64,000 nucleotides of DNA. It comes from Lacipirellula limnantheis. Lineage in GTDB: Bacteria > Planctomycetota > Planctomycetia > Pirellulales > Lacipirellulaceae. Location: assembly GCF_007746075.1 (NCBI RefSeq), contig NZ_CP036339.1, positions 2,366,885 through 2,430,884 on the forward strand. Reading direction: 5' to 3'. Both the position numbers and the translations under genes were made by a program. Positions within the stretch are counted from its first letter, which is position 1. Every line of letters begins with the position of its first letter. Positions 18,107 to 26,882 of the stretch are shown here, in pieces. Below the pieces are notes generated by a model. It ran no database searches and was not told where the DNA came from. It worked only from the letters and a program-made list of their open reading frames with translations.

Positions 18107-19306
18107 ATGGCCGCGACCCCTCACGTTTTGTTTGCCGGCGGCGGGTCGGCGAGCCACCTCTTTCCCGGCATGGCGGTCGCCGAACATCTGCGGCGCATTA
18201 TGCCGAATGCTTTGGTGACGTTCGCCGGCACGGGGGCTGCGCGCGAGCGGCACACGGTGCGGATCGCCGGGCACCACTACTCGACCATTCCGACCCATCC
18301 GATGCCGCGCAATCCGCTGCAAGCGGTGCGGTTCGTCACCGATAACGTCGCCGGCTATTGCGCCGCTCGCTGGATGTTGCGCGAACAGCGCGTCTCGCTG
18401 GTCGTCGGACTTGGCGGTTCGACGAGCGTCGCCGTCGTCCGCGCCGCCGTGGCCCGCGGCATCCCGGTCGTGCTGCTCGAACAGAACGCGGTCCCGGGTC
18501 GCACGACGCGGTGGCTTTCCCGCGCGGCCGCAATGGTCTGTGCGGCGTTTGAGGAAGTTCGCCCCCACTTGCACGTTCAGGCGCCGGTGACCGTCACGGG
18601 TAACCCGTGCCGCACAGTGTTCGAAGATCTCTACAAGCGGACGGCCGGCCAGGCGGCCTCCGTGCGTGCCGGACTTGCAGTGACGGCCGGCGGCTCCATG
18701 GGCGGCGCAACCGCCACGGGTCCGAAGCGCCAACATCGCTTGGTAATCCTCGGCGGCTCCGGCGGCGCCCGCTCGCTCAACGAATCCATTCCCGCCGCGC
18801 TCAAGCGGCTTGGCGATCGCCTGCACGATTGGCAGATTGTCCACCAGACCGGCGACGGCCAATTGCAGGAGACCGAATCGCGGTACGCAAAACTCGGCAT
18901 GAAGGCGCTCGCCGTAACGCACATCGACGAGATCGCCTCGGTGCTATTTGCGAGCGACGTCGTCGTGTCGCGGGCGAGTGGTACGACGCTGGCGGAACTA
19001 GCGCTCGCTGGCGTGCCGGCGCTGCTGGTGCCGTTCCCGTTGGCGGCCGACAATCACCAGACGGCCAACGCAAAGGTTTACACGGCGGCCTCGGCGTGCC
19101 GCATGGTCGACGAAACGCAGCAAACGGGGGCCCTCGACGCCGCGTTGGCACGCGAGCTCGAATCGCTGATCACCGACCATCATTTGCGGACCGAGATGGG
19201 CCGCAACATGCAAAAGCTGGCCCGGCCGCAAGCGGCGTCGCAAATTGCCGGCGCGATCGCCGACCAACTCTGCGGCGGCAGCATCACGGGATTAATGGCG
19301 GCCTAA
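18107..19306 (+). CDS. murG: MurG-type UDP-GlcNAc:lipid I glycosyltransferase
   Basis: MurG adds N-acetylglucosamine to lipid I at the inner membrane, making lipid II. The 399-residue protein shows the GT28 landmarks: GGGSASHLFPGMAVAEHL (residues 11-28), GLGGSTSVAVVRAAVARGIP with VVLLEQNAVPGRTTRWLS, TGNPCR, GGSGGARSLN, HQTGDG and SRASGTTLAELALAGVPA followed by PFPLAADNHQTANA. The first glycine loop, GTGGH in E. coli, reads GSASH here, but the histidine is kept. An insertion near residues 180-205 (TAGGSMGGATATGPK) lengthens it. An AGGAG site precedes the ATG. Because the acceptor loop is altered and its neighbours look non-catalytic, a changed acceptor is possible. Confidence 0.85.
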   Translation: MAATPHVLFAGGGSASHLFPGMAVAEHLRRIMPNALVTFAGTGAARERHTVRIAGHHYSTIPTHPMPRNPLQAVRFVTDNVAGYCAARWMLREQRVSLVVGLGGSTSVAVVRAAVARGIPVVLLEQNAVPGRTTRWLSRAAAMVCAAFEEVRPHLHVQAPVTVTGNPCRTVFEDLYKRTAGQAASVRAGLAVTAGGSMGGATATGPKRQHRLVILGGSGGARSLNESIPAALKRLGDRLHDWQIVHQTGDGQLQETESRYAKLGMKALAVTHIDEIASVLFASDVVVSRASGTTLAELALAGVPALLVPFPLAADNHQTANAKVYTAASACRMVDETQQTGALDAALARELESLITDHHLRTEMGRNMQKLARPQAASQIAGAIADQLCGGSITGLMAA

Positions 19307-19372
19307 CGGTCCCTAGCTACTTCGTAAAAGGGGGACGCGTCGAATCCCTCGGGGTCTCCGTTTGAGCCGTCG

Positions 19373-20980
19373 CTATGCCTCCATGGCCCCCGCAACGCCG
19401 CCGGTAAACTTCCCGTCGTCAGCCGAGTGCCCCGCGAGCACTTGTGCCTTGTACCCGCCGCGCGATTTGAAGTACATGATCAGCCCGAGATAACAGACGC
19501 ACATGATCGCTGGCAGCACGGCGATGTCGGCCAGTGCCAACTGCTTCGTCTCTCGCTGGATGCCTTCGACTTGCGTGCGAGTCGCCTCGGGAAGCGCGGC
19601 GATTTTTGCCTTGTCGATCGTTTGGAAATCGAAGAACTGACCTTTGGTCGTGGTCGCCAGCTCAGGGTATGTCTCTGGCAGGGCTTGTTCCACGGCAGCG
19701 GCAAGATTGCGGTCTTGAACAGTGCCAATCGCCGGCGAGCCAATCGTACCGGCGAAAATCATGCCGACGCCAGAAATCGCATTGAGCAGCAAAGCGCCCC
19801 CCTTGGGGTACTGCTCTGAAACGACGCCCAGCGTCGTTGGCCAGAAGAACGTCTTGCCGAAGGCGTAGACCGTGGCGGCGAGGATGAGCATGAAGACGGC
19901 TTCGCCAGCGTGCCCCAACCAGTAGAGCCCCACCGTCGCTAGCGCCGCGCAGACGGCGAGCAATCCTAGCGGCGAAATGCGATGGACAATCGGGCCCGCG
20001 AAGAACCGCAGCACAAACATAATTGCAGAGGTATAGACCAAGAACATCGTTCCCTTGACCGGGTCTCGCAGCGTCGAGCCCATAATGTCCTGGATCCAGC
20101 CGTCAGTTCCCAATTCAGTGGTCGCCAGTAACATCATGACCACCAGCAGGAACACGAACATCGGGCGGCCGAACGAATGGATGAAGACGCCGAACAGTAC
20201 TGCCGGCGCGATTGCCCAGACGAGTCCTGCCTTCGGCGTCAGCAGCGGAGCGCTGCCTGGTTCGGCAAAGATCGAAACGAACTGGCTGATTCCCATGAGG
20301 ATGAGAAAAGAAACGATGTACGCACTGGCCCAGCCGAACTCTTCGAGCATTGAACGGTAGCTCACGCCCGCTTCGACGCGTTCCTGCTGCGGGAAGCTTT
20401 GCCCGAGCAACAACAGGCCGTAGGCGATGATCGGCGGCAGCAGCAAGCCCATCTGCCACTGCCAAAGATGCCCCGGCAACTTGTCGCCCAACTGCGTACC
20501 GCCGAAGAAGACGGCAATCGACAACAGTCCGCCCAGCACGAGGCCGCCCGGCCAACCCGCATGCAGGACGTTGAGCCAGTGAGTCTTGTTGTTGCGATAG
20601 ATGGTCGCCACCACCGGATTGATCACGGCTTCGACGGCGCCATTAGCCAGTCCGAAGATGAACGTCGCGATGTACAGCGTCTGGTAGTTCGGCGCGAAGA
20701 TCGTGAGCAGCGACGACGCAAAGTGCCCAGTGAACGCCACCGCCATGATCCAGCCGTAGCCGATCCGGTCGATCACCAGGCTGAGCAAGATGATGGAAAT
20801 AGCGAACGGGGCCAGACCGACGCCATTAAGAATTCCCTTTTGCTCTTCGGACAGACCGAATTGGAGAGCCCAGTCGCTCAGCACGGCTCCGCGAACGGCG
20901 AAGCCAAACGCGGTCGCCACCAGCGCGATGAAGCACCCCAGGAACAGCCGCCGCTCCGAGTGGTTGGTCTCCGCCATCAA
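19373..20980 (-). CDS. MFS transporter
   Basis: The 535-residue protein has about 12 membrane helices and the major facilitator layout, beginning RRLFLGCFIALVATAFGFAVRG and with DRIGYGWIMAVAF at the loop between helices 2 and 3. The pattern GLANGAVEAVINPVVATIY resembles the fucose/glucose-type sugar permease branch (FucP-like). A 60-residue hydrophilic loop (TVQDRNLAAAVEQ...LALADIA) comes before the last helices. The nearest gene upstream is a secreted aldose epimerase on the opposite strand, so a sugar substrate is plausible but only inferred. Confidence 0.8.
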   Translation of the reverse strand: MMAETNHSERRLFLGCFIALVATAFGFAVRGAVLSDWALQFGLSEEQKGILNGVGLAPFAISIILLSLVIDRIGYGWIMAVAFTGHFASSLLTIFAPNYQTLYIATFIFGLANGAVEAVINPVVATIYRNNKTHWLNVLHAGWPGGLVLGGLLSIAVFFGGTQLGDKLPGHLWQWQMGLLLPPIIAYGLLLLGQSFPQQERVEAGVSYRSMLEEFGWASAYIVSFLILMGISQFVSIFAEPGSAPLLTPKAGLVWAIAPAVLFGVFIHSFGRPMFVFLLVVMMLLATTELGTDGWIQDIMGSTLRDPVKGTMFLVYTSAIMFVLRFFAGPIVHRISPLGLLAVCAALATVGLYWLGHAGEAVFMLILAATVYAFGKTFFWPTTLGVVSEQYPKGGALLLNAISGVGMIFAGTIGSPAIGTVQDRNLAAAVEQALPETYPELATTTKGQFFDFQTIDKAKIAALPEATRTQVEGIQRETKQLALADIAVLPAIMCVCYLGLIMYFKSRGGYKAQVLAGHSADDGKFTGGVAGAMEA

Positions 20981-21389
20981 TGCCTCGCCGAAAAGGACGC
21001 CTGGGCGCCGGAAAAATGAGAAGAGTTTGAGATTGCGACGCAGTATAGCCCGCTAGCGTGGCGACTCCAAGCTATAGAACGCGCGGAGAATCATGAGAAT
21101 TTTCACGTCGCCGAGCGGCCTGCCGGCGCAACCCGCTCGTCCTCGACCTGGCAAAGAATCTCATGGCGGCCGATCTTGCCGGTCTTTATGGTGGCAATGG
21201 CGAGGGAACGTCGGGCGTCGGCTCGGCGCGGCATCCTGGCGGCGGGATGCCCCGAGGCGTCGGCAACGTTGCACCGCGTCCCGCCAACTGGCATGTTAAT
21301 GGGACGCCGACGACGATTGGCGTTGCTCGTCACGGAGCCGTTCGCTCGTTGCTCGCATCTTTACTCAAGCCTCCGGCGGAGTTTTCATC
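20981..21389. other. Divergent intergenic region, no gene supported
   Basis: About 410 bases between the minus-strand MFS gene and the plus-strand epimerase gene. Short open frames on both strands have no recognisable product. The region probably carries both promoters, though I see no clear consensus. Confidence 0.4.
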
Positions 21390-22535
21390 ATGCGTCGATT
21401 TGCGCTACAGAGTTTGTTGTTCATTGCGTCGCTGGGAATGATTGCCTCGGCTGCGTTTGCCAAGGTGACCGAAACCGATTTCGGCAAGACCAAGGATGGC
21501 GTTCCGGCAAAAGTTTTTGAAGTGACCAACAAGAACGGCATGAAGGTCCGGCTGCTCAGCCGCGGGGCGACGCTCATCGGCGTCGACGTTCCTGATCGCG
21601 ACGGCAAGCTCGCCGACGTGGTCTTCGGCTTCGACGACATGGCGGGGTACGAGTCGAAGGCCAACGGCTACTTCGGCTGTACCACCGGTCGCTACGCCAA
21701 TCGCATTGCCAAGGCGAAGTTCACGCTTGATGGCAAAGAGTACAAACTCTTCGCCAACGATGGCCCGAATCACCTCCACGGCGGCGACGGCGAAAGCCTC
21801 GATAAGGTCGTCTGGGATGGCACGCCGTTCGAAAAGGATGGCGTCTCCGGCGTAGAGTTCGCGTACACGAGCCCCGACGGGCAAGAGGGCTATCCCGGCA
21901 AGCAGGAAATGAAGGTGACGTTCACGCTCAACGACAAGAATGAACTAACGATCGACTACTCAGCCAAGAGCGACAAGCCGACGGTGATCAACCTCACCAA
22001 TCACGCTTATTTCAACCTCGGCGGCGCCGGCTCGCCGACGATTAACGACCATTTGCTAACGCTCAACGCCGACCGATACACTCCGGTCGACGAGACGCTG
22101 ATCACCACGGGCAAGTTGGCGCCGGTCGACGGCACGCCGCTCGATTTCCGCACTCCCACCGCCATCGGCAAGCGGGTCGATCAGCTGACCAAGACCTCGA
22201 CCCTGGGCTACGACCACAACTTCGTGATCAATCGGGGCGACGCCAAGCAGGGCGAGCTGGTCGAGGCCGCTAGGCTTGTTGACCCGCAGTCGGGCCGCAC
22301 GCTGACCGTGATGACCGATCAGCCAGGCATTCAGTTCTACGGCGGTAATTTCCTCAAAGGCGACAAGGGCAAGGGGGGCAAGTCGTACCCTTACCGCAGC
22401 GCGTGCGCCCTGGAGACGCAGGTGTTCCCCGACTCGCCAAATAAGCAAGGGGTCGAGGGCTGGACCGATTGCGTGCTGCGTCCCGGCGAGGAATACACGC
22501 ACACGTGCGTGTATGCGTTTGGGGTGGAGAAGTAG
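21390..22535 (+). CDS. galM: Aldose 1-epimerase (mutarotase), exported
   Basis: The 381-residue protein interconverts alpha and beta anomers of aldoses such as galactose and glucose. A signal peptide (LLFIASLGMIASAAFA) precedes the mutarotase domain, so it acts outside the cytoplasm. Conserved points are R105 (GRYANRIAKAKF), H128/H130 (PNHLHGG), the catalytic acid H205 (NHAYFNLGG) and the catalytic base E342 (ALETQVFPDSPN). Length and order are normal for the family. It is transcribed away from the MFS transporter gene. Confidence 0.93.
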   Translation: MRRFALQSLLFIASLGMIASAAFAKVTETDFGKTKDGVPAKVFEVTNKNGMKVRLLSRGATLIGVDVPDRDGKLADVVFGFDDMAGYESKANGYFGCTTGRYANRIAKAKFTLDGKEYKLFANDGPNHLHGGDGESLDKVVWDGTPFEKDGVSGVEFAYTSPDGQEGYPGKQEMKVTFTLNDKNELTIDYSAKSDKPTVINLTNHAYFNLGGAGSPTINDHLLTLNADRYTPVDETLITTGKLAPVDGTPLDFRTPTAIGKRVDQLTKTSTLGYDHNFVINRGDAKQGELVEAARLVDPQSGRTLTVMTDQPGIQFYGGNFLKGDKGKGGKSYPYRSACALETQVFPDSPNKQGVEGWTDCVLRPGEEYTHTCVYAFGVEK

Positions 22536-22571
22536 GCCAACTCCCGCGAAGCCGCGGTCACTAGAGCTGAT

Positions 22572-22865
22572 TCAGGCCGGTGGAGCGTCATGCAGCAGCC
22601 GCGCGCCGTGAACGACCGCGACCACGTCGACTCGATCTGCTCTCAGCCTTTAGACAATTCGGTAAGCGCCCTCCAGCACCTCCCGAATCTCGGCGGAGTT
22701 GAACTCGGGAACGATTCCGCCAGATTCTGGATATTGGATGAGTTGCTCGGAGCGTCAAATGATGCGCTCCACCAAACGCTTCGCACATCCAACGGAATCA
22801 GCGGCAACGTAGTCGTGGATGCCTTGCAACTGCGCTCGGGCTGCATCGGTCCAGACGACTCTCAT
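22572..22865 (-). pseudogene. Broken ParE/RelE-type toxin
   Basis: Reading from ATG at 22865 gives MRVVWTDAARAQLQGIHDYV, the opening of ParE-family toxins. The frame is then lost after DSVGC. A shifted frame gives KRLVERII, an in-frame TGA, then RSEQLIQYPESGGIVPEF and REVLEGAYRIV. A second shift before RLRADRVDVVAVVHGARLL restores the family's C-terminus, ending at 22572. At least two frameshifts and one stop are therefore needed to rebuild the protein. The antitoxin gene upstream overlaps its start by four bases and is intact. Confidence 0.75.
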
Positions 22866-23059
22866 GCAGGCAGTCCGAATTGCCGCCGTAGCTCAGCGAC
22901 TTCAGTGACTCGATCGGCAGTCGAGTCTTCAAGGCCGCGCTCAATGGTCTGTCGTACATAGATCCGGTACATCAATTCGTCCCACGACGCATCGGGCGGG
23001 AGAGACTGCACGATCTCCATCGCTTGATCGCGAATCGGCAATGGGGGCGTTGGTTGCAT
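22862..23059 (-). CDS. Antitoxin component of a ParE/RelE-type toxin-antitoxin pair
   Basis: The 65-residue protein reads MQPTPPLPIRDQAMEIVQSL, then PPDASWDELMYRIYVRQTIE and a C-terminal RVTEVAELRRQFGLP. This pattern is common in small antitoxins encoded just before ParE toxins. Its TGA overlaps the ATG of the toxin pseudogene (22862-22865), the usual coupled arrangement. With the toxin broken it has no intact partner here. The IS630-type element begins about 40 bases upstream of its start and may have changed its promoter. Confidence 0.75.
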   Translation of the reverse strand: MQPTPPLPIRDQAMEIVQSLPPDASWDELMYRIYVRQTIERGLEDSTADRVTEVAELRRQFGLPA

Positions 23060-23099
23060 ATTGGGTAATCCACTGAGCGGTTTTAAAAAACCTTACTGA

Positions 23100-24258
23100 A
23101 TAATACGCGTTCTAATTTGAAGTAGCGCGATCGAGGTGAGTGGCGGCACAGACGGTTTTCATGAGTTCGGCGTCGAGAGCCACTTTCGTCCAGGCGTCGA
23201 CGGCGGCTTGTTCGAGGGCGTCGTAATTGTCGTAGGCTCGGTTGCTCCAGCAGTGGCTCTTGAGATAGTGCCATAAATTCTCGATCGGATTGAGTTCGGG
23301 ACTGTAGGCCGGCAGCGTGACGACGGTGACGTTGTCGGGAACGCGGAGTTGGCGGCTGATGTGAAAGCCGGCCCCGTCCCACAGCATCACGGCATGTTCG
23401 CCTGAGGGAATCGTCCGAGCGAACTGGGCGAGGAACTCATTGACGATCTTCGCATTGAGCTGCGGGCTGAGCAGCCCTTCGGCATGCCCCGTCTCGGGGC
23501 AGACCGCTCCCAGCACCCAGAGATATTCATACTCGGTCTGACGAATGGCCGTCGGCCGCGACCCGGTCCTGGCCCAGACGTTCGTGGTCGTTCCTTGTTG
23601 GCCGAACCGCGATTCGTCCTGGAAGTAGATCCGCAGACGTTTGGTCGGATACGCCGCGGCAATCGCTTGCACGCGTTCTGGCCACTGACGGAGGAACTCC
23701 GTTTGCTTTTCGGGGTCCGCCTTGCGATGCCGCGGCCGAGGGCGGAGGTACGAGTAGCCTAACCGGTGTAGCAAGTGATACACGCCGGCCAAAGAGCGGA
23801 GCAGATGGAACTCCTGCGCCAGAATCCGCTGCACGTCCTTGCCGCGCAGCGAGCAGACGTCGTCTTCCGCCGTGGGGCCAGCGTCGAGACGCTGACGAAC
23901 TTCGTCCTGTTGTTGGGGCGTCAGCGGCAAACGCTCTTCGCGGCCGCGTCGATCGTTGAGGCCCGCCAGGCCTTGTTCGTTGTAGCGACGCACCCATCGC
24001 TGGCAGATGCGGCGACTCAGGCCCACGGCCATCGCCACGGCTGGAGCCGTCCATCCCTCCTGCGCCAGAATCACAATCCGCAGACGTTTGGCGCGGTCGG
24101 CGTCCTTCTCGACGCGTTCCAGACGCTTGAGTTCCGCCTGAGGCAAATGGCCCTTCACCTCCATCGCAACCTCTCAAAAAGGGGATTGCGATAGCATGAT
24201 GGATAAACTGGGCGGGCGCAAGAGGAGGCGCGCTACTTCAAATTAGAACGCGTATTAT
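23100..24258 (-). mobile_element. IS630-family insertion sequence
   Basis: The element of about 1.16 kb is bounded by inverted repeats that match perfectly over 30 bases: 23100-23129 (ataatacgcgttctaattt...) and 24229-24258. It carries one intact transposase gene. TA dinucleotides occur at both ends, as expected for a family that inserts at TA. The perfect ends and open gene suggest recent movement. Confidence 0.92.
23112..24164 (-). CDS. IS630-family transposase
   Basis: The 350-residue protein has an N-terminal helix-turn-helix region (WTAPAVAMAVGLSRRICQRWVRRY) and a DDE catalytic domain with D183 (FQDESRFGQ), D263 (LWDGAGFH) and E295 in PAYSPELNPIENLWHYLK. The family's third residue can be D or E, and here it is E. 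The protein is full length, so the element may be active. The stop codon lies inside the inverted repeat. Confidence 0.95.
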   Translation of the reverse strand: MEVKGHLPQAELKRLERVEKDADRAKRLRIVILAQEGWTAPAVAMAVGLSRRICQRWVRRYNEQGLAGLNDRRGREERLPLTPQQQDEVRQRLDAGPTAEDDVCSLRGKDVQRILAQEFHLLRSLAGVYHLLHRLGYSYLRPRPRHRKADPEKQTEFLRQWPERVQAIAAAYPTKRLRIYFQDESRFGQQGTTTNVWARTGSRPTAIRQTEYEYLWVLGAVCPETGHAEGLLSPQLNAKIVNEFLAQFARTIPSGEHAVMLWDGAGFHISRQLRVPDNVTVVTLPAYSPELNPIENLWHYLKSHCWSNRAYDNYDALEQAAVDAWTKVALDAELMKTVCAATHLDRATSN

Positions 24259-24274
24259 ACCACGGTTGCTCGAT

Positions 24275-25033
24275 CTAGGAGCACTCACCCAGCAACTGCC
24301 GCAGCATCTGCTCCGGACGATTCAGAAATGCTTGCGTCACCCGGTAATGCTCGGTCTCTTTATACTCGACGCGCTGAATGCCGTTCGCCCCAAACTCGTA
24401 AATCCAGGCGTTCGGGTAGGCCATGATGATGGGCGAATGGGTCGCGATCACGAATTGCGATTCCCGCTTGACTAGTTCGTGCATCGCCACCAGAAAGGCG
24501 AGTTGCCGCTGCGGCGAGAGGGCCGCCTCTGGCTCGTCGAACAAGTTAAGTCCGTCGCCGCGGAGGCGATTGGTCATCAAGTCGATGAACGATTCGCCGT
24601 GCGACTGCTCGTGGTAAGACGTGGCGCCGTACGGACTTGTCGGGCTGACCAGCCCTAGCTTCTCAATTTCGCTCGCCACGTTGTAGAAGCTCTCGGCCCG
24701 CAGAAAAAAGCCGTCGCTCCGCCGGCGACCGCGAGGACTTCGTCCCAGCTGCACCCACTTGAACAAGTCTGCGTGGGAGTCGCGCGAATTAAAGTTAAAA
24801 TTCCGCGTCCCCCCTTCCGCGTTGAAGCCGTCGGCCACGGCAATCGCTTCCAGCAGCGTGCTTTTGCCGCTGCCGTTCTCGCCGATGAAGAACGTCACGT
24901 GCGGATGGAGGTCGAGACGTTGCAGCGTCTTGATCGCCGGCAACTCGGCCGCACAGTTAGAGTCCAAATCGCCGCGCGAGCGATCGAGCGTGACGTAGAC
25001 CACGTGCGGCTGGTACGGATGTTCCATCGTCAC
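24275..25033 (-). CDS. Small stand-alone AAA/ABC-type ATPase
   Basis: The 252-residue protein has Walker A GENGSGKST (51-59), a signature-like SHGES (144-148), Walker B LNLFDEPEAAL with DEP at 166-168, and a switch histidine in ATHSP (H199). It belongs to the group of short AAA_21/AAA_23-type ATPases with no TOPRIM or membrane partner, whose role is unknown. Its start (ATG at 25033, or a second ATG at 25027) overlaps the end of the upstream Gfo/Idh/MocA gene, so the two are probably co-expressed. The IS630 element lies 17 bases after its stop. Confidence 0.85.
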   Translation of the reverse strand: MTMEHPYQPHVVYVTLDRSRGDLDSNCAAELPAIKTLQRLDLHPHVTFFIGENGSGKSTLLEAIAVADGFNAEGGTRNFNFNSRDSHADLFKWVQLGRSPRGRRRSDGFFLRAESFYNVASEIEKLGLVSPTSPYGATSYHEQSHGESFIDLMTNRLRGDGLNLFDEPEAALSPQRQLAFLVAMHELVKRESQFVIATHSPIIMAYPNAWIYEFGANGIQRVEYKETEHYRVTQAFLNRPEQMLRQLLGECS

Positions 25034-26151
25034 CCCGTCGGCGGATCGGGCAGCTTGCGAATCGTCCCCGGCACGATCGGCTCGTGCCGCATCGCGCTGG
25101 CGACCGCGGCGAAGGCCAACTCCAGACTCCGCAGATTGCTGCGCGCATCATTCGACGGCTGACGCTTCTCCTCGATCGCGCACAGCAACTCGCCCATTGT
25201 CCCATGGAACCCATCGGGAAACCATGCCCCGCTCAGCTTCGGCCGATAGTCGCCGCCGTCGCGCGATAGCTCAACGGTCTGTTGATTCACATTGGGCCCA
25301 AAGCTCCTCAACGTGCCGTGGCTACCGGCGACGTAGGCTTCGTCCCACGGATTGTGGGCGGCGTGCCCGTCGAACACCAGCGTCGCCTGAGCCCGCGGGT
25401 ACTCGATGGATGCCTGCCCGAGAAGCGCCGGCATGATGTCTTGCGTCGGCGAGATCGCCGTCGAAGCGTAAACCCGCAGCGGCCGCTGCTTGCCCATCAC
25501 CGTCGAAAGAAAATCAAACCAGTGAATGCCGAAGTCGTACAAGATCAGGTGATAAACCTTCTCGAATACGGTGCCGCGGACCCAGCTGTGGTCCCAGTGC
25601 ACGCCGCAATGCACCGAGGCGACTTGGCCGATGAGGTCGGCTTCGACCGCCTCGCGAATGTAGCTGAAGTGCGGCGCCCAGCGGGCATTCTGGTTCACGG
25701 CCAGGAGGACGCCCTGTTTGTCCGCGAGATCGGCCAGCCGCTCGCCTTCGTCGATGTCGATGACGAATGGCTTCTGGCTCAGCACATGCTTCCCCGCTTC
25801 GAGGCAAGCGGCGATGATCGGTCCCCGGATTTCAGGGTGCGTGGTGACGTCAACGACCTCAACGTCGGCCTTTTGCAATAGCTCCTGGTAATCGGTGAAC
25901 ACCTGCGCATCGGGATAAAACTCATCCCGGCGTCGCTCGGCGGCTTCCTTCACCACGTCGCACAGCGCCGTGACGCGATAACCCGCTGCGCTATAGGCCC
26001 GTAGGTGATGGGTCGTGATTCCGCCGCAACCGACAAGGCCAATGCCTGGGCGGTATGACCTTGGATTCGTCGGCTGATACGTCAGGGCCGGCAGGCAGAA
26101 GCTCGGCACATTCTGCGGCGGCTTCGCCGCCACGTCAGTTGGTTCAGGCAT
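25030..26151 (-). CDS. Gfo/Idh/MocA-family oxidoreductase
   Basis: The 373-residue protein has a Rossmann NAD(P) site, PGIGLVGCGGITTHHLRAYS (from about residue 34), then VEVVDVTTHPEIRGPII. EAGKHVLSQKPFVIDIDEG follows, where the usual EKP is QKP; the lysine is kept. The C-terminal half is the substrate domain, with HWDHSWVRGTVF and DFGIHWFDFLSTVMG. Members oxidise or reduce sugars and inositols, and planctomycetes have many. The substrate is unknown. There is no Tat signal, so it acts in the cytoplasm. It overlaps the AAA ATPase gene by four bases. Confidence 0.88.
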   Translation of the reverse strand: MPEPTDVAAKPPQNVPSFCLPALTYQPTNPRSYRPGIGLVGCGGITTHHLRAYSAAGYRVTALCDVVKEAAERRRDEFYPDAQVFTDYQELLQKADVEVVDVTTHPEIRGPIIAACLEAGKHVLSQKPFVIDIDEGERLADLADKQGVLLAVNQNARWAPHFSYIREAVEADLIGQVASVHCGVHWDHSWVRGTVFEKVYHLILYDFGIHWFDFLSTVMGKQRPLRVYASTAISPTQDIMPALLGQASIEYPRAQATLVFDGHAAHNPWDEAYVAGSHGTLRSFGPNVNQQTVELSRDGGDYRPKLSGAWFPDGFHGTMGELLCAIEEKRQPSNDARSNLRSLELAFAAVASAMRHEPIVPGTIRKLPDPPTG

Positions 26152-26452
26152 GGGAAGGATCCCCGATGGTTGAGCAAGGTCTAGCGGCGCCAGCGTCGAG
26201 ATTAAGCCGGATTTTCGCGCCTCGACACTCAGGAGAGCAACCGTTGAGGCCGCATTCGGCCGCTTGTAAATCGCCCTTACCTCGGTAAGTTAAAGGGTTT
26301 GCTGCTCATTTCACCGCCTCGCGGTGCTGGCTTGAGTCCACAGCCAGCGGCAGAGAGGCGCACGAAAATACTGGCAAGCCGCCTCGGTTTGCAATTCGCA
26401 TACCATTGAGCCGCCGCCTCGGCTGGTCGGCCCACCCCTGATTTTCCCGAAG
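26152..26452. other. Divergent intergenic region, nothing recognised
   Basis: About 300 bases between the start of the Gfo/Idh/MocA gene and the start of the response-regulator gene. It presumably holds both promoters. No repeat or RNA was recognised. Confidence 0.3.
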
Positions 26453-26839
26453 ATGGCCAAAAAAGCTTCCAACAGCGACAAGCGAATCCTCCTGGTCGAC
26501 GACGACGCCGAGATTATCGAATCGTTACGGCTGGCCCTCGAAGCCCAAGATTACCAAGTTCTCGTCGCGCGCGACGGCAATCAAGGCCTCGCGCTGATCG
26601 AGCGCGAAACGCCCGACCTGATCATTCTCGACATGATGATGCCCAAGCGCAGCGGCTTCCTTGTGCTCGAGCGGCTCAAACGTCTCGGCGAAAAGAAGCA
26701 CCGGATCATCATGATCACGGCCAACGAAGGCAATCGCCACAAGGCCTACGCCGAAATGCTCGGCGTCGACGACTACGTTCGCAAGCCCTTCCCGATGGAC
26801 CGCCTGATCCAGAGCGTCGATCGCTTGCTGAGCGAGTAG
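26453..26839 (+). CDS. Single-domain response regulator (receiver domain)
   Basis: The 128-residue protein is a CheY-like receiver only. It has the acidic pocket DDD (16-18), the phospho-acceptor D60 (LIILDMMMP), T89 (IIMITAN) and K111 (VRKPFPM). No output domain follows, and no histidine kinase gene is adjacent, so it is an orphan that works by protein contact. All residues for phosphorylation are present. Confidence 0.93.
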   Translation: MAKKASNSDKRILLVDDDAEIIESLRLALEAQDYQVLVARDGNQGLALIERETPDLIILDMMMPKRSGFLVLERLKRLGEKKHRIIMITANEGNRHKAYAEMLGVDDYVRKPFPMDRLIQSVDRLLSE

Positions 26840-26882
26840 GGAAAAGTCCCGGATCGCAGATCTGAGAAGGCTCCGAATTGTT

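Noticed and set aside
22588..22788. Separate small minus-strand gene next to the antitoxin
   Set aside because: It is the out-of-frame reading of the broken toxin.
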